The position numbers and the translations under genes are program-made. Below are positions 1-5,521 of a stretch of DNA of 7,238 bases, one piece after another; position 1 is the first letter of the stretch; each line of letters begins with the position of its first letter. A model generated the notes under the pieces. The model did no database searches, was not told where the DNA came from, and was given only the letters and a program-made list of their open reading frames with translations. The stretch is from positions 1-7,238 of the forward strand of contig JBEKLJ010000181.1 in assembly GCA_050010255.1 (NCBI GenBank). Direction: 5' to 3'. Source of the stretch: JBEKLJ01 sp050010255 (GTDB lineage Bacteria; Acidobacteriota; Terriglobia; Bryobacterales; Bryobacteraceae).

Positions 1-66
1 CGTCACTTATATGAATCATTGGACTTAGCCGGAAGGACCGGGTACCAGACCTAAAGTACCGGGCGG

Positions 67-89
67 CCCACTCGCCGGGGGCGAATGGG
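67..89 (-). terminator. Strong hairpin downstream of the leftward STAS gene
   Basis: Bases 67-76 and 80-89 form an inverted repeat with a 3-base loop. Read as minus-strand RNA the stem has ten continuous pairs, because the one C-A mismatch of the plus strand becomes a U-G wobble. That asymmetry favours function in a leftward transcript, as a terminator or 3'-end structure of the operon ending at 226. No U-tract follows it on the minus strand, and it lies about 136 bases past the STAS stop codon, so classical intrinsic termination is uncertain. A second weaker inverted repeat, GGTAC/GTACC (41-45 and 56-60), follows directly. Confidence 0.35.
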
Positions 90-225
90 ATACGGCTGGT
101 CGGCGCTTGCGTGTCTCCGGGCTGGCTGGCGCCAGGAGGGCGGAGCTTCCGGACCGTCGTGCCTCGGATCGTGGCAGCATGGAGGCCCGGACGGCCCGGT
201 GCCGAGGACCGCTGCGCGGGGCGCC

Positions 226-579
226 TCAGATGGTACTCAGGGCCGTCTCCACGTCGGGGAAGAAACGGAAGATGCGGTCCAGGCGGGTGACGTGGAAAGC
301 GTCGCGAACCATGCCGCTAGCGCCGGTCATGGCCAGCACGCCGCCGGCCTGCGTCACCTTGCCCAGGCTGGCGATGAACGTGCCGATGCCGGTCGAGTCG
401 ATGTGACTGACGCCCCGCAAGTCCACCACGATCTTCCGCGTGCCCTCCGCCAGCAGCCTCGTGATCGTCTCCTCGACGGCGGTGGGCTGGGCGCCCAGCA
501 TGGCCTTGCCGGTCAGGGTCAGGACGGCGACGCCGGGGTCGGTCTGTTTCTCGACGATCTGGAGCCGTTCGACACTCAT
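226..579 (-). CDS. STAS-domain anti-sigma factor antagonist
   Basis: Encodes 117 residues, essentially one STAS domain of the SpoIIAA/RsbV type. These proteins bind an anti-sigma kinase in the cytoplasm and release its sigma factor; the kinase inactivates them by phosphorylating a conserved serine or threonine. The signature is DLRGVSHIDSTGIG at residues 53-66. Asp61-Ser62-Thr63-Gly64 corresponds to the phosphorylation loop, with Ser62 the expected target. The N-terminal strand-rich part contains VAVLTLTGKAMLG, typical of the fold. The ATG at 579 is preferred because the open frame upstream has no STAS-like sequence and because a TATAAT box lies at 601-596. No anti-sigma kinase, phosphatase or sigma factor is adjacent, so the partner must be encoded elsewhere. 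It may belong to a stress-response partner-switching module, but a stand-alone STAS protein of another signalling system is possible. Confidence 0.9.
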   Translation of the reverse strand: MSVERLQIVEKQTDPGVAVLTLTGKAMLGAQPTAVEETITRLLAEGTRKIVVDLRGVSHIDSTGIGTFIASLGKVTQAGGVLAMTGASGMVRDAFHVTRLDRIFRFFPDVETALSTI

Positions 580-595
580 CCGAATGGGAACTCCG

Positions 596-601
596 ATTAT
601 A
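596..601 (-). promoter_or_regulatory. -10 box of the STAS gene
   Basis: A perfect TATAAT lies on the minus strand in the 47-base gap between the two leftward genes. The expected transcription start is near 589, giving a leader of only about 10 bases before the ATG at 579. No convincing -35 is seen at the usual distance. It suggests that the STAS gene can be transcribed independently of the membrane protein gene. Confidence 0.4.
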
Positions 602-626
602 GGCCGGTTCCCGAAGCGCGTGCTCG

Positions 627-905
627 TCAGTTGCGCCGGCTGTGGCTGTACTTGCCGCCGCCGATCCCACCGACGTCGACGACGGCGGCGAGAATCAGGA
701 CCAACAGGTAAATGCCGTCGCGCGGATGCCCCGAGTTCACTTCCCAGGCATAGACGATCGTTGTCAGCGGCAGGAAGAAGAAGCCCAGGAGCGGAATCAG
801 AAAGTTGTGGTAAGCGCGCCCGAGGTAGTTGCTGAATAGAAACATCAGCACCAGCACGAGTCGCGGGAAGATGACTGCGATGAGCGAGACCAGGCAACAA
901 GGCAT
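627..905 (-). CDS. Small three-helix membrane protein of unknown function
   Basis: Encodes 92 residues with three predicted membrane segments at about 5-26, 35-55 and 64-80. A conserved-looking linker between the first two (FSNYLGRAYHNFLIPLLG) is followed by FFFLPLTTIVYAW. The C-terminus is short, glycine-rich and basic (GGGKYSHSRR) and probably cytosolic. The pattern resembles small uncharacterised membrane proteins known from actinobacteria and other high-GC bacteria; no biochemical function is known to me. The ATG at 905 is chosen over an in-frame TTG at 923 because AGGGGG sits six bases upstream of it. It is divergent from korA and 47 bases ahead of the STAS gene in the same direction, so the two may be co-transcribed. 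Confidence 0.75.
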   Translation of the reverse strand: MPCCLVSLIAVIFPRLVLVLMFLFSNYLGRAYHNFLIPLLGFFFLPLTTIVYAWEVNSGHPRDGIYLLVLILAAVVDVGGIGGGKYSHSRRN

Positions 906-940
906 CGGTTTCCCCCTGGCCAAGACTACAGGCCATATAC

Positions 941-946
941 ATTCTA
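941..946 (-). promoter_or_regulatory. Possible -10 box of the small membrane protein gene
   Basis: TAGAAT on the minus strand differs from consensus at one base. It would start transcription near 934 and give a leader of about 29 bases containing the AGGGGG ribosome binding site. No recognisable -35 lies 16-18 bases upstream, so the assignment is tentative. Confidence 0.3.
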
Positions 947-965
947 CAGGCCGGGCGGCCGGGCC

Positions 966-985
966 GGTTCCAGGATTCTTGAACC
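966..985. promoter_or_regulatory. Inverted repeat in the divergent control region (possible operator)
   Basis: GGTTC (966-970) and GAACC (981-985) are exact inverted copies separated by 10 bases. They overlap a second imperfect palindrome, CAGG at 971-974 and CCTG at 984-987. The centre is about 45 bases before the predicted korA transcription start, where an activator or repressor could act. Which gene it serves, and whether it binds a protein, cannot be decided from the sequence. Short repeats of this size also arise by chance. Confidence 0.25.
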
Positions 986-1008
986 TGCGCCGCCCGCTTC
1001 GGGATCAA

Positions 1009-1014
1009 TATAAT
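1009..1014 (+). promoter_or_regulatory. -10 box of the korAB operon
   Basis: A perfect TATAAT in otherwise GC-rich DNA would place the transcription start near 1021 and give a leader of about 30 bases. The leader holds the purine-rich site AAAGAAGGGG (1036-1045), six bases before the korA ATG. The best -35-like hexamer, TTGAAC at 979-984, is 24 bases upstream, too far for standard sigma-70 spacing. The promoter may therefore need an activator. Confidence 0.45.
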
Positions 1015-1051
1015 CGGAACCAGAGCCAGGCGTGCAAAGAAGGGGCACCCG

Positions 1052-2896
1052 ATGTCCACCACGGAAGTGAGTCCGGCGCAGTCGCTCCCGGCCGAGGCAC
1101 GGGAACGAGTTGTCAACGACTTCAGCATTCAGATCGCCACCATCAACGGTTCCGGCAGCCAGACCGCCAACACGGTTCTCATGCGCGCCCTGTTCCAGAT
1201 GGGCATCCCGGTCTCGGGGAAGAACCTGTTTCCGTCCAACATCGCCGGTTTGCCGACATGGTTCACCATCCGCGCCAGCAAGCACGGCTGGATCGGGCGC
1301 AAGAAGGAGACCGACGTCCTGGTGGCGGTGAACCCGGAGACGGCGCGGGAAGACGTCCTCAAACTGGAGGCCGGCGCGGCCGTGGTCTATGACGAGCCGC
1401 TGAACTTGAGCGCCTTGCGCTCGGACCTGCACTTCTACCCCGTGCCGCTCGACAAGCTGGTGGGCCCCGTCTGCCCGGAGGCGCGGCTGCGCAAGCTGGT
1501 CCGCAACATGATCTACGACGGCGTCGTGGCCTGGCTGCTGGGGATCGACATGGAGGAGGTTCACTCTGCGCTCCTCAAGCAGTTCGGAGCCAAGAAGGCC
1601 AAGGCGGCCGAGCTGAACTGGGGCGCGGTGGTGGCCGGCCGCGATTTCGCCGCGGGGAACCTCGTCAAGACTGACCGCTTCTTCCTGGAGCGGATGAACG
1701 GGACCGCGGGCAAGGTCCTCATCGACGGCAACGCGGCCGCGGCGTTGGGCGCGATGTTCGCCGGCGTCACTGTGGTGACCTGGTACCCGATCACGCCTTC
1801 CTCGTCGCTGGTGGAATCGCTGATCGGGTACCTCAAACGGTTCCGCATCGACCACGAGACCGGCAAGGCGACCTACGCAGTGGTGCAGGCCGAGGACGAG
1901 CTGGCTTCGATCGGCATGACCATCGGCGCGGGCTGGGCGGGCGCCCGCGCGATGACGGCCACTTCCGGGCCGGGCATCTCGCTGATGTCCGAGTTCACCG
2001 GCCTGGGCTACTACGCCGAGGCCCCGGCGGTGATTGTGGACGTGCAGCGCGTCGGTCCTTCGACCGGCCTGCCGACGCGCACCATGCAGGGCGACCTGCT
2101 CTCGACGGCGGTCCTCTCGCACGGGGATACGAAGCATCCGCTGCTCTTCCCGAGTTCCCCGCGGGAGTGCTTCACGATGATGGGTCTGGCCTTCCAGCTC
2201 GCCGAAGAGTTCCAGACCCCGGTGTTCGTGATGATGGACCTCGACCTGGGCATGAACAACTGGATGAGCGACCCGTTCCCCTATCCCCAGGAGCCCATCC
2301 GGCGCGGCAAGGTGCTCACGGCGGAGGACCTCAACCGGCTGGGCGGCTTCGCGCGGTACAAGGACGTGGACGGCGACGGCGTCGGCTGGCGCACGCTGCC
2401 CGGCACCCGGCACCCGGCGGCGGCGTACTTCACGCGCGGCAGCGGCCACAACGAGCGCGCCGTATACAGCGAGCGCGAGGACGATTACATGAACAACATG
2501 GACCGTCTGGCGCGCAAGTTCGAGACGCTGCGCGCGCGCGTGCCCGAGCCGTGGGTCGAGACGAACGACAAGGCGCATGTGGCGATCGTCTGCGCCGGCA
2601 CCTCGCGCCACGCCGCCGAGGAGAGCCGCGAGCAGCTCCGCCGCGAGCACGGCCTAGAGACGAGCTGCTTGCGGCTGACGGCCTACCCTTTCACGCCACG
2701 CCTTGCGGATTTCATACGGCGCCACGAGCGGGTGTACGTCATAGACCAGAACCGCGACGCGCAACTGCTGCTGCTGATGCGCCTGGAGCTCGACCCGGAG
2801 CTGATCGCCAAGCTGCGCAGCGTCCGTTACTACGGCGGGCTGCCGCTGGATGCGCGCACGGTGACCGAGGAAATCGTCGGGCAGGAGGAACTGTAA
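1052..2896 (+). CDS. korA: 2-oxoacid:ferredoxin oxidoreductase, fused gamma-alpha subunit (KorA type)
   Basis: Encodes 614 residues. With KorB it oxidatively decarboxylates a 2-oxoacid, most likely 2-oxoglutarate, to the acyl-CoA and passes electrons to ferredoxin; the reverse direction is possible with strong reductant. Residues about 24-195 form the gamma domain, with a glycine-rich loop GSGSQTAN at 33-40. The alpha (pyrimidine-binding) domain starts near 222 and carries YPITPSSS at 245-252, followed by ATSGPGISLMSE at 303-314 and VQRVGPSTGLPT at 331-342, all hallmarks of the alpha subunit. The C-terminal domain II spans about 505-600. The YPITPSSS form and the gamma-alpha fusion match the two-subunit KorAB enzymes such as those of mycobacteria; KorAB enzymes are known in aerobes. 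The ATG at 1052 has a good ribosome binding site. Exact substrate specificity is inferred, not shown. Confidence 0.93.
   Translation: MSTTEVSPAQSLPAEARERVVNDFSIQIATINGSGSQTANTVLMRALFQMGIPVSGKNLFPSNIAGLPTWFTIRASKHGWIGRKKETDVLVAVNPETAREDVLKLEAGAAVVYDEPLNLSALRSDLHFYPVPLDKLVGPVCPEARLRKLVRNMIYDGVVAWLLGIDMEEVHSALLKQFGAKKAKAAELNWGAVVAGRDFAAGNLVKTDRFFLERMNGTAGKVLIDGNAAAALGAMFAGVTVVTWYPITPSSSLVESLIGYLKRFRIDHETGKATYAVVQAEDELASIGMTIGAGWAGARAMTATSGPGISLMSEFTGLGYYAEAPAVIVDVQRVGPSTGLPTRTMQGDLLSTAVLSHGDTKHPLLFPSSPRECFTMMGLAFQLAEEFQTPVFVMMDLDLGMNNWMSDPFPYPQEPIRRGKVLTAEDLNRLGGFARYKDVDGDGVGWRTLPGTRHPAAAYFTRGSGHNERAVYSEREDDYMNNMDRLARKFETLRARVPEPWVETNDKAHVAIVCAGTSRHAAEESREQLRREHGLETSCLRLTAYPFTPRLADFIRRHERVYVIDQNRDAQLLLLMRLELDPELIAKLRSVRYYGGLPLDARTVTEEIVGQEEL
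2883..2888 (+). promoter_or_regulatory. Ribosome binding site of korB inside the end of korA
   Basis: A full AGGAGG lies seven bases before the ATG at 2896 and within the last codons of korA. The stop and start codons overlap as TAATG. This fixes the korB start and indicates translational coupling, suited to equal amounts of the two subunits. Confidence 0.85.
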
Positions 2897-3936
2897 TGGG
2901 AACCACCGCGGCGCCCCCCAAGAAAACCAACCGCATCGGTCTCGAGGTCGCCCAGTACAAGGGCGGCAGGACGACGCTGTGCGCCGGCTGCGGGCACAAC
3001 TCCATCTCCGAGCGCATTATCGAGTGCTTCTTCGAGATGGGGGTCGAGCCCTGGACGGTGGCGAAGTTCTCCGGCATCGGGTGCTCGTCGAAGTCGCCGG
3101 CGTATTTCCTGAACCTGGCGCACGGCTTCAACGGGGTGCACGGCCGGGCGCCGTCGGTGGCCACGGGCGCAATCCTGGCCAACCGCAACCTGCTCGGCAT
3201 CACGGTGTCGGGCGACGGCGACACGGCCTCGATAGGCATCGGCCAGTTCATCCACATGCTGCGGCGGAACGTCCGCCAGATCTACATCATCGAGAACAAC
3301 GGGGTATACGGCCTGACCAAGGGCCAGTTCTCCGCCACGGCGGATCTGGGCGCCAAGCTCAAGAGCGGCGTGGCGAACGACCTCACGCCCATCGACTGCT
3401 GCGTGGAGGCCATTCAACTGGGGGCCACGCTGGTGGCGCGGTCGTTCTCGGGCGACAAGCGCCAGCTCCTGGCCATCCTCAAGACTGCGATCGCCCACAA
3501 CGGCCTGTCGATCATCGACGTCATCTCCCCTTGCGTCACTTTCAACGACCACGAAGGCTCCACCAAAAGCTACTCCTACATGAAGGAGCACGACGAGCCG
3601 CTGCACGAGCTGGATTTCGTGCCGTTCTTCCAGGACATTTCGGTCGAGATCCCCGAGGGCGAGGTGCGCGAAATCATGCTGCACGACGGCTCGAAGCTGC
3701 GGTTGAAGAAGCTGGGCCGCGACTACGACCCCACCGACAAGCTCAATGCCCTGCGGACGCTCTACGAGGCCGAGAAGCAGGGGCACGTCGTCACCGGCAT
3801 TCTCTACTTCGACAGTTCGCGCCCGCACTTCGTGGATCTGCTCAACCTGGTGGAGGAGCCGCTGGCGACGCTGCCACAGGAGCGAGTGCGGCCGTCCAGG
3901 GAAGCGCTTGACGCGATCATGGAAGAGCTCAGATAG
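2896..3936 (+). CDS. korB: 2-oxoacid:ferredoxin oxidoreductase beta subunit (KorB type)
   Basis: Encodes 346 residues, the thiamine diphosphate and iron-sulfur subunit paired with KorA. The thiamine diphosphate/Mg site is visible as GDGDTASIG at 107-115 and ENNGVYGLTKGQ at 133-144, the latter being the form usual in KorB. Four cysteines fit the single [4Fe-4S] cluster of this subunit: Cys29 and Cys32 in CAGCGH, Cys63 in GIGCSSK and Cys213 in SPCVTFN. There is no extra ferredoxin domain, so a separate ferredoxin must accept the electrons, and none is encoded in this window. Length and domain order agree with intact KorB proteins. It overlaps korA by one base and has a strong ribosome binding site. 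A 44-base gap separates it from the next gene. Confidence 0.94.
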   Translation: MGTTAAPPKKTNRIGLEVAQYKGGRTTLCAGCGHNSISERIIECFFEMGVEPWTVAKFSGIGCSSKSPAYFLNLAHGFNGVHGRAPSVATGAILANRNLLGITVSGDGDTASIGIGQFIHMLRRNVRQIYIIENNGVYGLTKGQFSATADLGAKLKSGVANDLTPIDCCVEAIQLGATLVARSFSGDKRQLLAILKTAIAHNGLSIIDVISPCVTFNDHEGSTKSYSYMKEHDEPLHELDFVPFFQDISVEIPEGEVREIMLHDGSKLRLKKLGRDYDPTDKLNALRTLYEAEKQGHVVTGILYFDSSRPHFVDLLNLVEEPLATLPQERVRPSREALDAIMEELR

Positions 3937-3938
3937 AC

Positions 3939-3962
3939 CGCGGAGACGCAGAGGCGCGGAAA
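3939..3962 (+). repeat. Three tandem degenerate octamers (CGCRGAGR type)
   Basis: Directly after the korB stop codon come CGCGGAGA, CGCAGAGG and CGCGGAAA, head to tail. Short intergenic tracts of this style (runs resembling CGCAGAG) occur scattered in many environmental bacterial genomes. Their function is unknown to me. Here the tract fills most of the korB-trmJ gap and borders the -10 box of the next gene. Confidence 0.45.
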
Positions 3963-3968
3963 AGGCCT

Positions 3969-3974
3969 TAGAAT
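3969..3974 (+). promoter_or_regulatory. -10 box abutting the methyltransferase start
   Basis: TAGAAT ends six bases before the TTG start at 3981. A transcript would therefore begin at or next to the start codon (leaderless). No ribosome binding site is present at the right distance, which fits. No -35 is recognisable. Confidence 0.4.
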
Positions 3975-3980
3975 AGCGGC

Positions 3981-4709
3981 TTGGCTGAGAGCCTCCCACT
4001 CGACCGGTTGCGCGTAGTGCTCATAGGCGCGCGCAACCCGCTGAACATCGGCGCGGCGGCGCGGGCGATGTCGAACTTCGGGTTCTCGCGCCTGCGCGTC
4101 GTCAATCCTTACGAGGTGGCCTTCCGTGAGGCGCGCTCGGCCGTCGGGGCCGCGGCAGTGATGGCCGCGGCCGAGGAGTGCAGGACCGTGGCCGAAGCCG
4201 TCGCCGACTGCACGCTCGTCATCGGCACCACGGCCGTCGGGCATCGCCAGTTGCATCATCCTCTGCGCCGCCTGGAGTACGGCGCGCGGCTGATCCGCAA
4301 ACACCTGGCTTCGGGCAACGTGGCGCTGCTGTTCGGCTCGGAGAAGTTCGGACTTTCCAACGACGACCTGAGCCACTGCCAGTGGCTCGTGCGCATCCCC
4401 ACGCGTGACGAGCACGGCTCGATGAACCTGGGCCAGGCCGTGGCCGTCTGCCTGTACGAGATCGTGCGGTCTGGCGCCGGGGCCTCGCGCAAGCCGGCTG
4501 CAATGACCCCTGCCTCCGCTGAGGAAGTCGAAGGGTTCACGGAGTTGCTGCTCGTAGCGCTGCGCGAGAGTGGCTACGTCAAATCGCGCACGGCCGCCTC
4601 GACCGAGCAGAAGATCCGCCGGTTGGTGCGCCGGCTGAACCTTCCGGCACGCGACGCCGAGGTCTGGCTGGGGATTCTGCGGCAGATCCTGTGGCGGCTG
4701 CGTTCGTGA
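3981..4709 (+). CDS. trmJ: SPOUT-family tRNA/rRNA 2'-O-methyltransferase, TrmJ-like
   Basis: Encodes 242 residues. TrmJ enzymes use S-adenosylmethionine to methylate the ribose 2'-OH of nucleotide 32 in the anticodon loop of several tRNAs. All three SpoU/TrmH motifs are present: NPLNIGAAARAMSNFGF (19-35) with the RNA-binding Asn and Arg residues, LFGSEKFGLSNDDL (117-130), and SMNLGQAVAVCLYE (147-160). The last two form the trefoil-knot cofactor site. The C-terminal helical extension (about 180-242) is typical of TrmJ and absent from minimal TrmL. The N-terminus ARNPLN is close to TrmJ. The only start giving the complete first strand is TTG at 3981; the next alternative, GTG, would remove part of it. 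No Shine-Dalgarno sequence is seen and a TAGAAT box is immediately upstream. The exact modified site is inferred. Confidence 0.88.
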   Translation: MAESLPLDRLRVVLIGARNPLNIGAAARAMSNFGFSRLRVVNPYEVAFREARSAVGAAAVMAAAEECRTVAEAVADCTLVIGTTAVGHRQLHHPLRRLEYGARLIRKHLASGNVALLFGSEKFGLSNDDLSHCQWLVRIPTRDEHGSMNLGQAVAVCLYEIVRSGAGASRKPAAMTPASAEEVEGFTELLLVALRESGYVKSRTAASTEQKIRRLVRRLNLPARDAEVWLGILRQILWRLRS

Positions 4710-4720
4710 CGCGCCCCCTG

Positions 4721-4726
4721 TATTCT
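4721..4726 (+). promoter_or_regulatory. Possible -10 box before the HMA-like gene
   Basis: TATTCT in the 26-base gap after trmJ ends nine bases before the ATG at 4736, so a transcript would have a leader of only about three bases. There is no ribosome binding site. Read-through from trmJ is an alternative source of mRNA. Confidence 0.3.
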
Positions 4727-4735
4727 GAATGTGAG

Positions 4736-4969
4736 ATGACCAGGGTCGAGATCCACTTCGATCTCGAGCGCCCGCTCGATGAGCGCCTGCTCGAAGCCCT
4801 AACGGCCGCGCACGGCATCTACGGCATGGAGCGCATTGTGCCGGCGCCGGACTTGCAGCATCTGAGGGTGGACTACGACGCCTCGCGGCTGACCGTGGCC
4901 GAGGTGGAGGCGGCGCTGCGCGGGGCGGGTATCCCGGTTCGGGCGCCGGCAGCCGCGCCCGGCGTCTGA
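4736..4969 (+). CDS. Small HMA-like (ferredoxin-fold) protein lacking metal-binding cysteines
   Basis: Encodes 77 residues with a beta-alpha-beta-beta-alpha-beta pattern resembling heavy-metal-associated domains. A first strand (VEIHFDL) leads to a helix with RLLEALTAAHGIYGMERI, then LRVDYDASRLTVAEVEAALRGAGIPV, which matches the second half of HMA domains (V-x-YD, helix, G-[YI]-P-V). There is no cysteine anywhere, so the CxxC metal site is absent and metal transport by the usual mechanism is unlikely. The C-terminus ends in an Ala/Pro-rich tail. The ATG at 4736 is chosen over an earlier start inside trmJ because only this gives a first strand of normal length. It is 26 bases after trmJ and 15 before the next gene. 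A regulatory or ligand-binding role is possible; function is unknown. Confidence 0.65.
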   Translation: MTRVEIHFDLERPLDERLLEALTAAHGIYGMERIVPAPDLQHLRVDYDASRLTVAEVEAALRGAGIPVRAPAAAPGV

Positions 4970-4970
4970 C

Positions 4971-4981
4971 TACACTATAAG
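4971..4981 (+). promoter_or_regulatory. -10-like region before the zinc-ribbon gene
   Basis: Two overlapping candidates, TACACT (4971-4976) and TATAAG (4976-4981), fill the 15-base gap before the ATG at 4985. TACACT would give a leader of one or two bases. There is no ribosome binding site. It is the only AT-rich patch nearby. Confidence 0.35.
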
Positions 4982-4984
4982 CCT

Positions 4985-5284
4985 ATGCAAGAACGCGCCT
5001 TCTTCAACGAATCGCAGGCCACCAAGCCGGCGCAACTGGTCTGCCCCTACTGCAAATCGGCCGAGAACTACGAGTTGCACTGGCTGGTGCGGCGGAAGAA
5101 AGACCGCCTGCCGCCGGGCGGCGACCCGGACGACCGGGCGAAGTTCCTGAAGGCGCAGAGCTACATGGTCCTGCTCGACGACAAGGTGGCCTGCCAGAAC
5201 CTGCGCTGCCGCAAGCGGTTCGACATCTCCGGGATCAAGAGCATGGCGTTCCTGGCGGATGCCGTGCCGGATCCTCAGCGTTAG
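4985..5284 (+). CDS. Small zinc-ribbon protein of unknown function
   Basis: Encodes 99 residues. Cys20-Pro-Tyr-Cys23 near the N-terminus and Cys70-(4)-Cys75 later form a CxxC...CxxxxC set, the spacing expected of a zinc ribbon with a long insertion between the two knuckles. The insertion (about 24-69) contains a basic stretch, VRRKKDR, and a charged loop, PPGGDPDDRAKF. After the second knuckle comes RKRFDISGIKSMAFL. Such proteins often bind nucleic acid or other proteins, but nothing here defines a target. There is no signal peptide or membrane segment, so it is probably cytosolic. I do not recognise a named family. The reading frame, codon use and compact spacing (15 bases after the previous gene) support a real gene. 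The ATG lacks a Shine-Dalgarno sequence. Confidence 0.78.
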   Translation: MQERAFFNESQATKPAQLVCPYCKSAENYELHWLVRRKKDRLPPGGDPDDRAKFLKAQSYMVLLDDKVACQNLRCRKRFDISGIKSMAFLADAVPDPQR

Positions 5285-5486
5285 CCCGCTCTTCTCAGTG
5301 CGCCCCAATGGCGCAGATCACCGGTGGGGGAAGGACCCACCCATGCAGTTGTCGGTAGGACGTGGTAGCTGACAAGCGGTTCGGCTGCGCAACCGGGCGA
5401 CGGGACGGAGCAGGTACTCGGTCACCTCCCCGGCGCCAACCGGCAGACCCCCCTGAAGGGTGTGGACCTACCCAAGGATGAGGGCC
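5285..5486 (+). other. Gene-free stretch with five consecutive hairpins (candidate structured RNA)
   Basis: No convincing protein is encoded here. From 5299 to 5429 the plus strand folds into five neighbouring stems. (1) 5299-5304 with 5310-5315, six perfect pairs, 5-base loop. (2) 5323-5328 with 5336-5341, six perfect pairs. (3) 5349-5356 with 5368-5375, eight pairs including two G-U wobbles. (4) 5377-5381 with 5391-5395. (5) 5407-5409 plus 5413-5415 with 5424-5429, bulged. The wobbles in stem 3 would be mismatches on the minus strand, which favours plus-strand RNA. It may be the 3' end of the zinc-ribbon transcript or a separate small RNA. No U-tract and no known RNA family signature was recognised, and GC-rich DNA forms hairpins easily. 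Confidence 0.35.
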
Positions 5487-5515
5487 TTGACGCCCCTGCC
5501 ACCACCTGCTACAGT
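5487..5515 (+). promoter_or_regulatory. Sigma-70-type promoter upstream of the M23 peptidase
   Basis: TTGACG (5487-5492) and TACAGT (5510-5515) are separated by exactly 17 bases. The -10 is extended by TG one base ahead of it (TGCTACAGT). This is the best full promoter in the window. The predicted start near 5522 leaves a leader of about 190 bases before the peptidase ATG at 5712. Confidence 0.5.
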
Positions 5516-5521
5516 TTCAGA

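Noticed and set aside
1..225. Gene, tRNA or mobile-element end in the left margin
   Set aside because: The open frames here are arginine-rich and have no start signal or homology pattern. No tRNA cloverleaf or insertion-sequence terminal repeat was seen, only the hairpin at 67-89.
580..1128. N-terminal extension of the STAS frame up to 1128
   Set aside because: The extra residues run through the small membrane protein gene and the korA start, contain no recognisable domain and are Arg/Pro-rich. The STAS domain begins right after the ATG at 579.
944..2650. Long open frame on the minus strand (568 codons) opposite korA
   Set aside because: Its translation is rich in His, Arg, Val and Gly with no domain. 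korA on the other strand has unmistakable family motifs, and long antisense frames are common in GC-rich genes.
2830..3999. Long open frame on the minus strand (389 codons) opposite korB
   Set aside because: Biased low-complexity composition, no motif and no start signal, while korB on the plus strand is fully explained.
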